Assembly (NCBI GenBank): GCA_018340375.1
Contig: JAFFJZ010000004.1
Location: 31,346,001-31,410,000, forward strand
DNA length: 64,000 nt
Direction: 5' to 3'
From: Gonatopus flavifemur
Taxonomy: Eukaryota; Arthropoda; Insecta; Hymenoptera; Dryinidae
Positions 10,882-21,983 of the stretch are shown piece after piece. Under the pieces are notes generated by a model. That model was not told where the DNA came from, did no database searches, and worked only from the letters and a program-made list of their open reading frames with translations. Each line of letters opens with the position of its first letter. Position 1 is the stretch's first letter. The position numbers and the translations under genes were made by a program.

Positions 10882-11244
10882 CAAGGGTGTGCGAGTAGTG
10901 ATTTTTTCGGGTCGAGTCGAGTCGAGTAATTGAAGTCTCGAGTCGAGCCGAGTACTCGAAATTTATCGAGTACACGAGAATTTTTCGAGTACCTGGTAGA
11001 TTTTTGAGTACTCGAAAAATATATAATGTACGTGAATATGAATCTGATGTATATGTTCAAGTGGATAACTATCCCTCATGTTTTCTAAGAATATTCTACT
11101 TTTCACAAATGGTGATTCATGATAATTCCAAAAAAATTGTCAAATCACTCGAAGAGTTTCGAGTAACTCGAAAATTTCGAGTAGTAAAAAATACTCGACT
11201 CGACTCGAGAATACTCGAAAATTTCGAGTACTCGCACACGCCTA
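10882..11244. mobile_element. hAT miniature element, copy 1, with exact 8-bp target duplication
   Basis: Flanked by GCTATCAT at 10874-10881 and 11245-11252. Inverted termini are CAAGGGTGTGCGAGTA and TAGGCGTGTGCGAGTA. The inside is rich in TCGAG/GTCGA words and carries no transposase frame. Eight-base duplications and this terminus type are hAT hallmarks. It is 363 bp and has a relative at 29726-30017 in the opposite orientation. Confidence 0.9.
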
Positions 11245-11252
11245 GCTATCAT

Positions 11253-11806
11253 TATACTTGTATTTTCTTCTTTCATTTATCGTATAAGCATAATAACCCC
11301 ATGCCCATCACATGCCATGACTATGGACCAATAATGGAATCATTCAACATAAGCCCCCCTGAAACTCGTAAGATGATTGATGATATGTTATCCATTTTCA
11401 AGATCATTAATGGTCAGATCATTTGTCCTGAATTACTATCTTTGCTCAATTCCAATGTTCCGTCTAGGGCTCTCAGGGAGCCGCTATTATTTAATACGCC
11501 AACCTACACATCTAGGTCCGTTCAGACTGATCCCATTAGCCGTATTTGTAATCTTATTAATGAATATTGTAATGGAGTAGATTCGCGTTTCCGGAATGCT
11601 GTGTTGTGTGCGTGGCCATTGAATGAATAGTTTATTGTATCCTATTGTTTTTTGGAACTCATTGTTTATTGAATCTTATCGTTTAATTAGCAGTTTATTG
11701 TTTCATATTTTTAAATCTGCCATTAACCAGTTCGTAAACTAATGTATCTGAAGGGCACATACCCGTATGAATGAATAAATGAATAAATAAATAAATAAAT
11801 AAATAA
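11253..11806 (+). mobile_element. 5'-truncated second non-LTR retrotransposon, 3' end only
   Basis: The plus frame ending at 11628-11630 encodes a C-terminus of the jockey-like type (MLSIFKIINGQIICPELLS, NSNVPSRALREPLLF, NAVLCAWPLNE). It is followed by a 3' UTR and a tail of GAATAAATGAATAAATAAAT repeats (11769-11806), the usual end of such elements. It sits antisense inside the other retrotransposon. The 5' end is obscured by the hAT insertion, so its target duplication cannot be read. Confidence 0.75.
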
Positions 11807-11814
11807 ATTCTGAA

Positions 11815-12952
11815 ATTTCTCCCGTTATCCATGGGTTCTTAGGTTCTACTCCATTATTCTTCGAAATCTTATCCGCACATTCTCTTATATTCCCCTTCAT
11901 CTTCGTCCATGTCCTCTCTATTCCCAAGTCTTTCTCTTTTTGATCTCCCAATTTTTCATCCAACATTTTCTCGAATGCCTCATGTGTCTGTTTTTGCTTG
12001 AGGTTCTTCAAATTCCATCTTTTCCGCATTTTCCTTTCCTTCTCCAGAGATTTGAATTTCAAAGAACATTTCATCGTCGACATATTATGATCACTATCTA
12101 TATCTGCACTGGGAAGAGTTTTACAGTTTTTCACTTGGTTTCTAAATCTTTGTTTCACTAATATGTAATCAATCTGGTATCTTGCTGTATCTCCTGGCAT
12201 TTTCCAAGTGTAGATTCTTCTTGAATGATTTTCAAATAGAGTGTTTGTGATAACCATCTCATGATTTTCACAAAATTCGACTACTCTCCTATTATGTTGT
12301 CCTCTTTTCCTTGTCCTACTACCGCATTCCAATCCTCCATCACTATCAAATTCCCTTCTCCCTTCACATATTCTATCACTTCTTCTATTTCTTCGTACGT
12401 TTTTTCAATATCTTCCTCCGAATATGCAGATGTGAGCATGTATACTTGGACTATGACTGTGTCTACCGGTTTTGTTCTGATTCTAACCATCATTACACGT
12501 TCATTATGTTGCAAATGATTTTCTATTCTATTTCCTACTCTTTTATGCATTATAATTCCTACACCTGCTCGACCGTTCTTTGATCTTGTATGAATTATCC
12601 TATAATCCCCACTCCAGAAATCGCCCTCTTGTGGCCATCTCATTCCGCTCATCCCCATTACGTCTTTATTCAACCTATTCATTTCTAATTTCAAATTTTC
12701 TAATTTTCCTGCTTGCCTCAGTGATCTAACATTCCACGCTCCGACTCGAAGAATGTTGTCCCTTCTCCCTATCCTATTCTTCGGTTTTCGTTCTTTGCTG
12801 ATGAAGCTTCCTCGAGCAGCCTCCGACCGGAGATCCGAACAGGAGACTAGTTTACCTCCGGAATATTTCACCCGAGAGAGCGCCATCATGTATTTAATAA
12901 TTTGTTCGTTTGTTTTTGTTACATAATGTTCCAGGTTGGGAAAAGGTTTCAT
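11815..12952 (-). pseudogene. AP-type endonuclease of the non-LTR retrotransposon
   Basis: Two overlapping reverse frames. The first has ILRVGAWNVRSLRQAGK (the catalytic Asn region), GMSGMRWPQEGDFWSG and RAGVGIIMHKRV, then NLIVMEDWNAVVG. The second has HEMVITNTLF, RIYTWKMPGDTARYQIDYI and DSDHNM, whose Asp-His pair is the expected end of the catalytic core. A frameshift near 12290-12330 separates them. MEDWNAVVG stands where the family has a GDWNA/GDFNA-type motif. Confidence 0.85.
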
Positions 12953-13346
12953 TTCTTCGGGAAGTATTGAAACATGTCAAGGAAGGTAGTTTTCCCTTGC
13001 TTCCCTCCCGTTTTTGTCGATGTTTCTGGCATTAGGATGATTTCGTTTCCCTCAGTCCGTATTCTTCCTCTTGAGTAGTTCATTCTACTCAAAAAAAAGA
13101 TCCAACTCTCAGATACTTATCCTCCCCACCACGTAAAGCAGGCAGATACTACCAGGGATGGATAAAAAGGGTATCAAGGACAGGTATCATGAATATCCCC
13201 CTGGTAGACCCGCCATCATCCACGGGGAGGCAAATTTCAATTTATCCGATTCGAATCAACGAACTGAGGATGCGCGGTGTTTACGATATCAGTACTCCCA
13301 TTTACAACATGTATCTAGTTTCTATTGACTTCTCATTGAAATTTAT

Positions 13347-13603
13347 ACACGTAGAGAAAAGTTACCTAAAATTTCCCATACTTTATACTAGAGGAGGGAT
13401 GAAATCACATTTTGTAGTTATGTATTATGTTTTGTTATTAGACTTACTATACTTTCTAGTACAGAGTGGTAGGATTCTATTATTGATTGATAGAAAGTAT
13501 AGTAATTTCAATGACAGAACGTAATACATCACCACAAAATGTGAATTTGTCCCTATTTCACTATAAAGTGTAGTCATTTTTCAGGTAACTTTTCTCTGCG
13601 TGT
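13347..13603. mobile_element. Foldback miniature element (ACACG(T/C)AGAGAAAAGTTACCT termini)
   Basis: Arms of roughly 110 bp. Left starts ACACGTAGAGAAAAGTTACC; right ends AGGTAACTTTTCTCTGCGTG. Inner blocks also pair, for example TACTATACTTTCT with AGAAAGTATAGTA. No coding capacity. Confidence 0.75.
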
Positions 13604-13927
13604 AGAACATATTGATACATATTGTACATGGAAATATCAATCTCGTGAATGTCGCTCACTCGTACATCGAACGGAGTAGATGAGAGAAAGGGTTGTCGTA
13701 ATCAGTACTTTTTCCGTAACTAAGCCTATCCTAAGTTGGAACGGTGCATTCCCAGTGGATCTAAATATCACTTTCCCGCTCATTTACATCTTAGTAACCT
13801 TCATATATGTATCCGAATGGGAACAGACTTCAGATGATCGAAAATCATTCGAAAATAAATGCGTGTGTATCACTTGATATGCAGAATTTTGGATTAATTG
13901 CTTTGAAATGTTGACGTACGTCCTTGT
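13604..13927. other. No gene seen
   Basis: Spacer between two foldback elements; no frame or motif that I recognise. Confidence 0.5.
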
Positions 13928-14222
13928 CACGCAGAGAAAAATTCTTGCTGAAATGGCGATTTTAGAAAATCTGCTTTGCTGAATCAGCAAAACATCTGCT
14001 GTTCCAGCAGAAATTCTGCTGTTTCAGCAATATCCTTGCTAATTCAGCAAATTTTTTCAGCAGTCTGTATGTCTGCAATGCCGGATTGCTACATCGCTCG
14101 CTAAGAGAGCGAGAAGTTTGCTGTAACAGCAAAGTTTTCGCTGATTCAGCAAGAAGAATTGTCATACTAGCGAAGCAGATTTTCGAGGTTTGCTGTTTCA
14201 GCCAATTTTTTTCTTCCCGTGT
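13928..14222. mobile_element. Miniature element made of repeated TTGCTG/CAGCAA micro-palindromes
   Basis: Begins CACGCAGAGAAAAATTCTTG and ends CTTCCCGTG. Between the ends TTGCTG, TCTGCTG and CAGCAA occur over a dozen times, many as short inverted pairs such as TTGCTGAATCAGCAA and TTGCTGTAACAGCAA. Centre: CTCGCTAAGAGAGCGAG, a perfect hairpin. The CACGCAGAGAAAA start resembles the neighbouring foldback at 13347. Confidence 0.65.
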
Positions 14223-17200
14223 TCGTTTACGAGAGTAATATATCTCTAATCCAAAGGATTGACGTTGAGTGAATTTGAATTAATACACCACATACAATAG
14301 GTCGAATTGAAACCATCATCAAATATTCAGCTGGACAAATTTGATTTGATGTTGTTACAACGATTAAGGAAACGACTCAATGACATGATTCGCCGATTGT
14401 TGAAGTTGATTATCAGCGAAGACGACTTGGAAGATATGACGGCACTAGGATCCGTCCCGCTCAAGAGAAAAGCTATTCCAAAACATATCCAAAATGCTGT
14501 TTCAGAAGAATAGAAAAATTGTACTTGGTTTTTATTCTCCTATTCCATCAATGATTTTTCCTGTACAACACCGGGATTCACTATCAATATGCTTAGAATG
14601 GCTTTTGGGGCATTTGGAATATACTGAAAACGTTTCAGGATATTCAGAAACCATCGCATGCTCATACCAGGGACATACAATGTTAACTTAGTTTCATTTA
14701 TGTCTTTATGAAACATTATTCAAAAAATTCAAAATAAAAATTTCATAAATGATCGAATTTCTGCAACTTTTGGAATATCCTTCACTTGTAGGAGAAGGGA
14801 ATTAGGTGGCCTGTATCGATACATTTCATAAATTACATGTGCACCTCTGTACCACATTGCATGTAGTAACATGTTGTTTCGCTTCGGTTTCTTGGTTACA
14901 CCGCACACTTTTGAGGTCGAAAGAATTGTTGAAAATATCCATCTTCATTGGATTGGAAAAGTAAACATTTCGTCAATGAATAATGACAAAATGTATGCAT
15001 AGGGTACGTCAACAAGAATGCAAAGCCTTCGATGGAGATGGTTGAGTATCATGGAGTGGTCAATTTGATGTGTGGAACGCTGCGTTGTCCCAAAACGCGT
15101 ATCCAGAAGAGCAAAGAATCTTCTCATGGATGTTCGCCAACACATCTGACAAATCATGAAGAAACAGCAACTTCCATAGGTTCATCCAGTTACACCGTCA
15201 AGGGAATGAACAGAATTGCATCAACGAACTCACATTATGAACAATGACGCACCCCATCAAGACCAGCATCACTCGTTACATTGACACACACTGCAAACTC
15301 GTCACCAGCTGATACAAAATTCAGTAACTCCTCCATCTCCACATACTACGAATCAAATGGTCACACCAGTGCACGTAGTATCATATGCCAAGCAGAAACA
15401 TGCCAATGAAAACTCAACTTTCTATTCATTGTGATGTTGAAAAAGCTTTCGACTTCCTCCACAACTCGCGGTTATTATTTAAGGAATTGCCAAATCAAAG
15501 TTTGGCAACCCCTGTGGTTAACCCCGCTTCAGATAGGGATGTGCTTATTCAAGGCCCGGGGTAGGATGTTTCAATGGAAATATGATATTATATAAGATAT
15601 AATTCATTATTTATTCAAAGTTATTATAAAAAAAAGAGAATTCATAAAAAAGAACATTGATTATTTGATATTTCGTATAACATCTCGTAATTGAATCGTT
15701 GAATCTCAAAGAGACAAGTGAAATCAATAGTTATAATAATATTGACATCGAGAGTGGTAGTTCAACCATAATAGGTTTTCAAGGAACCATATCCTGAGGG
15801 TTACTCAGAATACTAGTTTCATTTTTTGTTAAAATTAGAAAGAGCAAATCTCTCGAACTCCAAGGGTTACTCGGTAATTGAGGGTATTCGTTTATTCCTT
15901 CATGTATGCATATGAAAAGTAAATTAAAAGTTGAACTCTTTTACTTATAATTATTTCCGTGTAGTTTTTCTTCAAATAAGAGAAAGAAAGAAAAAGAATG
16001 AGAAAAAAAGAAAGAGTTAAGCTGATGGGAAGATGCCGTTCCTCCTGAAATACATGAAGTTTAGTGTCGGATAATGTGTTCGGAACAATGATTTGGGGAA
16101 AGGAAGGGAGGAAGAGATCGCTCAGTTAGCTTCATTGCGACCGAAAGGAATTGAGGAGAAGGTGTTGGAATTTTTCAAAGAAAGGGAAAGGAAGAAAAGG
16201 TACTTGTCAATTCAGAATCCTTGTACAATGAGCACGAATGCTACTAATTATACAAGGTTTGAGTTTTGGTTTAGAATTTTTCACGGGAATGACAAATATG
16301 GTTATTTGAATAGATGTGTTGACAGGGAGGGGTGGATTGGTTATCCCAATCCTCCTCGACGGATAGATTACCACGATTCTCAGACGATTCGCGCGGAATT
16401 TTCGAATTATTCAATTTTTTTGTATATTTGATGAGATTTTTATCATCTCTGGCCGCTCTCTCATTTCTAAGGAAAACTCGGCGTTGAGGTCCGGGGGGTG
16501 GGATGTTATTCTTTTCTGCTTCACTGTCTCTCTCTCCTATACGGTTTTCAGCTGCTCGTATTAGTCTTTGATAGTGAACTATCTTCTGGTCTACCCGAGT
16601 TTTCACTAGAAAAACAAGAAAAAGGAGGAAAACTCAATTATCGAAACAAGAAAAGGCGGTTTTCAAAGGAATTTTGTGACGGAAGGTCCTATTTTCAAAT
16701 TTGGACTAAAGGAAAACTGAAATTCCACTACACTTGATTTCCAAACCTTGCGAACAAAAAAATGCACTCAATACACAGCATAAAAAAATATGGGAGATAA
16801 AACTCGTTGATTTCCCCCGAATCGTGGAAAATAGAATCCACTTACTATTTCCCCAGTTTCGAGAACCTGTGGAATATAATCTGGTATTCGCAATACTGCG
16901 GGTAGTCTCGGTTCTCTTAACGCGAGACCGCAGTTTTGAAATCCTTGGTTGGTTGTTGTACGTTGGAGCGTTAATCCTGAGAAGGACTGATCGAAGATAT
17001 GTAGTTGCTGATGATTGTAGAAGAAGTAGAGTCAGAGAACGAAGTGTGTGACGAAAAAAGGATGGGTAAGGAAGAGAAACGCTCAATGACGTGTGTCCAC
17101 TGTAGCGTAAAAAAGAATTGTAATAATTTATGTAGGAAACTCGCGGTATTTGAAGCCTTCGATTCTCTCCAAGGGTGATGATTGGTTAGAGGCTCCATGG

Positions 17201-17812
17201 GGAATCCGTGAAGGACAGGTTTTTATTCAGTATTCAGTTTCCGGAATTTTATGGCATGATCAGAGTTCTATATGTCTATCTTATGGTATGATGTAAATAC
17301 ATTATGAATTCCTTCGGAATACTTTGGGAATTCAAATGAAAGATTTTGCGTAATCTGAAAGAAATCCCCCCAGAAAAAGCAACGTGGTGTTCAAATTATA
17401 TTCTTTAGGAAGTATTTGAGAACTAGTTGTGCGGTATGAGAAGATAAAAGGTTCTTTCATATAATTACTATGATGTCCACCTGGAAGTCCGAATAAATAT
17501 AAAAGGAATCATCTATTCTATTCAGTTTTCGATGGGAACTGCTATTGAGGATTGTATTCGAAATATGAAAATAATTTGGCTTGTTGACAGGAGTAGAGTT
17601 ACTCGTCTACGGAATGCAGAGTTGTTTATGATTTGGCCACTGTTTATGATGATAAGTGATTGAGTATTCGTATTACCGAATTTCTCTCACGTAGCAAACT
17701 TGCTTCGTTTCTCCTTGGTCGCATTGAGAGGTTGGTGAAGCGGAGAACTATATTCCTCAACAGGTTTGGGTCGGAAGAAAAGAATACTATTGTATCGATT
17801 TTGAGGGCGTCG
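14223..17812. other. No gene recognised
   Basis: About 3.6 kb. Small plus-strand frames at 14307-14513 (KFDLMLLQRLRKRLNDMIRR) and 16093-16431 (EKVLEFFKERERKKRYLS) have no family I can name. Near 17590-17660 the words RLRNAELFMIWPLF resemble the C-terminus of the retrotransposon ending at 11630 and may be another remnant. A/G-rich stretches lie near 15970-16020. The last part is the left flank of the Transib insertion. Confidence 0.4.
17808..17812. repeat. 5-bp target duplication CGTCG, left of Transib
   Basis: CGTCG abuts the element start and is repeated at 21984-21988. It fits the 5-bp, GC-rich duplication known for Transib elements. Confidence 0.9.
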
Positions 17813-17848
17813 CACAGTGGTCGTTTTTCCCAATCTAGCTGGACAAAA
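17813..17848 (+). repeat. 5' terminal inverted repeat with RSS-like layout
   Basis: Heptamer CACAGTG, then exactly 23 nt, then ACAAAAGTC. The last nine bases match the V(D)J nonamer ACAAAAACC at seven of nine positions. Confidence 0.85.
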
Positions 17849-18879
17849 GTCCAAAAATCAAAGTCTTCCTATGGATTAAATGAACATTCGTATGTCATTT
17901 AGGATAGTTGTGAACACGATAAAATTGATGATCAACAGTCAGAAGTTTGCTAATCATGTCCAAATGTGCATGTTTCAATCACTCGTTTTGCGTTTGTTCG
18001 TTCTCGGTTTTTCAATGAAAAAAGTCTACATTGTGTTTTACCTAATACGCGTCGAAAAACGATTTCAAGTGGTATGCTATCATGTTGAGTAGTGAAAATA
18101 CATTGTCTTTAACATAATTTTCATGGTGGAACTGGGAAAAATTAGTTTGATTCTTCCCTCGTTCATCATATAGTGAACCCATTTATACCTTTACTGAAAT
18201 AACATAATTTCAACTTTAATGGACTATAACTTTTCCTATCCGGCCTTATCCGACAAACGGGAAAAAGGAGTCGAAAGTGTAAACAATTCTGAATCGTTTC
18301 GTTCGAATTCCAAGTGCGTCTAAGTGCGTCTTAGGATTTGGTGAATTTTTTTCCAAATTCTCTCTGTCCTCGCTTGTCCTTTCGCCAATTCGTTTGATTT
18401 CATTAGCCACATTTTATTCTGTATGCAATACATTTTTTTTCTTTAATTGGAATTTCTTACAGACAAATGATTTTCAATGATATTTGAGTGATAAAATTGA
18501 TTAGGTATCACTTTCTTTTAGAATACTGACGTTTTGTCTCTTGGTTTGACTCCGGTATCGCTCTGTCAATGTGTTTTCCCTTATAATTCCTATATGTTCA
18601 TTATTGTGGACCTCATATAATAAAAATGCATGGATTTCATAATGATTTGGAGTTTGTCAAGCATTCGGCGTGAAGTTAGCAACAAACGACGACTGGACGA
18701 GATTACACTTTTGTTTTATTTGTTAGTGACGCGACTGTCCTATCTCAAGAAGTTGTAATTTCTGAACTTTTGGTATAATCACTGTAATGTCAATCCTGGT
18801 AAGTTGTAATTCGCAAGCAATAATCTGTTCATTGTTTTTTTCAATATTTCAGTATATATTCTCATTCCGTTCTATCAGA
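17849..18879 (+). other. 5' leader of the Transib element
   Basis: About 1 kb from the terminus to the transposase ATG with no long frame. It should hold the promoter, but I see no clear TATA or initiator that I would defend. Confidence 0.5.
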
Positions 18880-20909
18880 ATGATGTCTATCACCAAGAGA
18901 GAGCTGTTTGATGTGTGGTATTCCGAAAGAGAGGCGTCCGAAAAATTTGATGCGGTGTTGCGATAAGTAAGAGGAAGAACGTCAGTGTCGGGAAACTCAA
19001 CCCATGTTTCTGAATGTGTACTGCAAATTATAAACAATTTCCTGAGTCATTTGCGGGACAAATGGAAAAAGTGCTATCGGTCGAAACAAAAATTCGAACA
19101 ACGTTTTTCTGAATGGCTAGATTCAACGATCAATTTGTTTCCTGAACCAAGTGGTCGAAAGAGCTCTATAGGGAGACCGTCCAAAGAATTCCAGAATTTG
19201 AGTGAGAAATCGAAAAAAAGAAGAATTCAAAACTTGCTGGATAATCATACTACAGAAGAATTGACGTTTGCAACTTGCTCGAATTTGTATACTACTGGTG
19301 AAAGAGACGCATCTTCAGTTTTAAAAAAGATTACAGAAAGCTCTCCCACCAGAGCAACAAAAATCAAACATGCATTTGATACCCCAAATGTGAAACCAGA
19401 AACTTATCCACCCGAAGAAGGTCTTGCTTTGTATATAGATGGACGTTTCTCCAAAAATAGCTACATCCTGATGCAACAAGGAGCTAAAAATCGGAAAGCC
19501 AATATATATCCAAGTTATGAAAACATCTTGGTGGCAAAAAAAGAATGTTATCCACCAAACAACAGTATAAGTATCACAGAATTTTCAGCAGAAATTCGAC
19601 TTCAAGCCATAGTGGATCAAGATTATGCCTCGCTCTGAAAGATATGTTAGAAAGCGTATGTGGAAATTCACAATCAGATCTTGTTTTATTGTATAAATGG
19701 GGAGCTGATGGAAGTGGGGGACAATCTATGTATAAAATTCGTATTCAAAATGAGGAAGACCGTGAAAAAACAGACGGGAATCTATATGTAGTTTGCATTG
19801 TGCCTCTTCGATTACAAACGAAAGATGGAAATACCATAATCTGGAATAATCGTCGGGCTTCGTCTACAAGATTTTGCCGACCAGTGAAACTCATTTTTGA
19901 AAAGGAAACCCCTGATTTAATTCGAAAAGAAATTTCGGGAATGGAAAGTCAGATCGAAGGGCTTTCTCCGACTATAGTTACCCTAGACAACATCACAGCA
20001 AAAATTGACCATCAGTTAATGCTAACTATGATCGATGGCCAAACCTTCAGCACAATCACAGAGACATCGGTTCAAACATGTAGTATTTGCAAAGTCACTC
20101 CTAAACTGATGAACAATCTCTCTTCCGTTTATGAGAGAGAGTGTGATAAGACTAGATACCATCTGGGCCTTCCATCTCTCCATGTATACATAAGATGCCT
20201 CGACTGTATGCTTCACATTGCATATCGCATTAATATAAAGAAGTACCGGATAACAGAAAAACAGGACAAGCAAATTTTAGAGGATAATAAAAAACGTATC
20301 ACTAAGGCGATTCGGCAGGAAATGGAATTGTTAGTTGACGTTGTGAAACAAGGTTACGGAACAACTGATGACGGAAATACCGCAGCTCGATTCTTTGAGA
20401 ATTTTTCAACGGCTGCTCAAATAACAGGACTTGACGAAAATTTATTGAAGAGGTTCAACGTCATATTGAAAACCATATCAAGTGGATTTGACATTGACGT
20501 TGAGAGATTTTCTCTGTACGCCAAAGAAACAGCGGATTTATACGTGAAGTTGTATTCGTGGTACCATATGCCTTCTAGTGTGCATAGGTTACTGATTCAT
20601 GGTGGGGAGATAATAAGTTCTTGTGCATTGCCTATAGGTATGATGTCAGAAGAAGCTTTAGAGGCCAGGAACAAAGATATCAGAAGATACCGAGAATCCA
20701 ACACGAGAAAAATGTCTCAATCAAATCAGAACATGGAAGATTTGTTACACACTTCGCTGTATTCCTCTGATCCCCACATTTCTATCTCGTCTAATCGTGA
20801 TAATAGGATATCTCAATTCAAAACCTGCAAACCGTTACCTGTGGAAGTGTTGAATTTACTGCGTGAACCTGATATTGGACAATCACATGCTTCTCCAACA
20901 TCTGAATGA
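18880..20909 (+). pseudogene. RAG1-like (Transib) transposase, near full length, one stop and one frameshift
   Basis: About 676 codons from the ATG at 18880. Lesions: a TAA about 28 codons in, and a frameshift near 19615-19635; the two long frames (to 19638, and from 19545) overlap there. Landmarks: FDVWYSEREASEKFDAVL, KSSIGRPSKEF, YPSYENILVAKKECYPP, then YKWGADGSGG (Asp at ~276, first catalytic candidate), STRFCRPVKLIF, CSICKVTP (zinc pair), LHVYIRCLDCMLHIAY, and MSEEALEARNKDIRRYR (~590) followed by NMEDLLHTSLY. The last block lines up with the RAG1 segment around the catalytic Glu. The residue for the second catalytic Asp is not clear to me. Expected function: recognises the termini and catalyses transposition. 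Family placement is also supported by the termini and CGTCG duplication. Confidence 0.82.
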
Positions 20910-21249
20910 GGAATAAATAAGAGTTGATTTCTGAGGCATTTGGAAATTTCACCAGTTTTTTGTAAGTTGCTGCTTCATCTTCAAGATTGATGTTCAATAA
21001 AATACATTTCATCTTCTTCGGAAGTGAATTAAAAATTCCATTTCGCTTTCTTTCTGTTCATCATTTCTATTTATCGCTGTAAGGATTGATAATGAGTGAA
21101 TATTTGGTTTTTGAGAGTTTCCACGCAAAGTTGAAAAAAAAAAACAAATGTTTCAACGATGAAAATTGGGATAATAACAGTGATTCGAACAATGAGGTAT
21201 GTAGAACCCTAGTGTGGCGCTTTTGTTTCATTTAGATAGTGTGGTATCC

Positions 21250-21957
21250 TGAAGTTGCAAAATTCTGAGTCCAGATTGAATTTATGCGACCCCAAAACCC
21301 CCTGATAGTAAGTTTCAAGCGGATATCAACCGTTTTTGAATTCGTGTCCGCCATATTGAAACCCCCATGTTGAATTTCGAATTTCTGACTCCACATGTGG
21401 ATTCTGCGACCCCAAGAACCTTGCCATTAGTGAGTTTCAAACGGATATCAACGATTTCCGAATTTTTTCCGCCATATTGAATCCGCCATTCCGAATTTCG
21501 GATTTCACACTCCAGATTCGAATTCTGTGACCCCAAAAACTCCTTGGAAGTGAGTTTCAAGCGGATATCAACCATTTTTTTCCATTTTTGTCCGCCATAT
21601 TGAATCCACCATTTTGAATTCCGGGATTCCGAGTCCAGATTTGAATTCTGTGACCCCGAAAACCCCCAGGTACTAAGTTTCAAGCAGATATCAACCATTT
21701 TTGAACGTTTGTCCGCCATATTCAATCCGCCTTTTCGAATTCCGGAATTCTGAGTCCAGATTTGGATTCTGTGACCCCAAAAACCCCCAAGTACTAAGTT
21801 TCAAGCAGATATCAACCACTTTTGAATTTTTGTCCACCATATTGAATCCGCCATTTTGAATTTCGAAGTTCTGACTCCAGATTCGGATTCTGCGACCCCA
21901 AAAACCCCCTGATACCGAGTTTCAAGCGAATATGATAGAGTTCTGAATTTTGTCCAC
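21250..21957 (+). repeat. 121-bp tandem array inside the 3' end of Transib, about 6 units
   Basis: Units start at about GTCCGCCATATTGAATCC. The GTCC box recurs near 21347, 21468, 21591, 21711 and 21832, and the box in the 3' terminus is at 21952, so spacings are 121, 123, 120, 121 and 120. Other shared blocks are GTTTCAAGCGGATATCAACC and TCTG(T/C)GACCCC. On the opposite strand each unit carries GGNGGACAAAAAT, the same box that forms the inner end of the inverted terminus. Same repeat as 5745-6590 and the same relative orientation to the transposase. Confidence 0.9.
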
Positions 21958-21983
21958 CTAGATTGGGAAAAACGACCACTGTG
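21948..21983 (-). repeat. 3' terminal inverted repeat with RSS-like layout
   Basis: Reverse strand: CACAGTG, 23 nt, then ACAAAATTC (seven of nine with the V(D)J nonamer). It differs from the 5' end by one base up to ACAAAA. Confidence 0.85.

Larger units (their letters stand above)
9017..13235 (-). mobile_element. Non-LTR retrotransposon (endonuclease plus reverse transcriptase), interrupted by two insertions
   Basis: Reverse strand: a 5' region from about 13235, an AP-type endonuclease (12850-11810), then RT (10880-9536), a C-terminal domain (9486-9046) and a 3' tail of ATG repeats (9019-9032). Between endonuclease and RT lie a second, oppositely oriented retrotransposon and a hAT miniature element. 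Without them the endonuclease end (NPWITGEISEF) would continue towards the connector (LRNKIMRESREAKEQW). The endonuclease resembles the 'craniofacial development protein 2-like' proteins common in insect genome annotations. I do not assign a clade. Stops and frameshifts make this copy inactive. Confidence 0.85.
17813..21983 (+). mobile_element. Complete Transib (RAG1-like) DNA transposon, 4,171 bp
   Basis: Both ends carry the same 26-bp inverted terminus (17813-17838 and 21958-21983), beginning CACAGTGGTCGTTTTTCCC. The similarity extends to 36 positions with one mismatch, ending in GGACAAAA. The 5-bp duplication CGTCG lies on both sides. Inside are a ~1-kb untranslated leader, one RAG1-like gene (18880-20909, damaged), an AATAAA near 20995, and a 121-bp tandem array that reaches the 3' terminus. 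No RAG2-like kelch gene is seen. In this superfamily the transposase binds the termini and cuts by a hairpin mechanism like RAG1. The near-identical ends suggest a fairly recent insertion. It lies beside the 3' flank of the glycoprotein relic. Confidence 0.92.

Noticed and set aside
14307..14513. 68-codon frame rich in Leu/Arg/Asp
   Set aside because: Too short and without a recognisable family; kept only as a note in the unassigned region.
19545..19640. Intron to explain the overlap of the two RAG1-like frames
   Set aside because: No convincing donor/acceptor pair; the overlap with a one-step frame change is typical of an indel.
21315..21725. 136-codon reverse frame over the second array
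   Set aside because: Same reason: repeat-driven open frame, with no conservation of reading phase with the first array.
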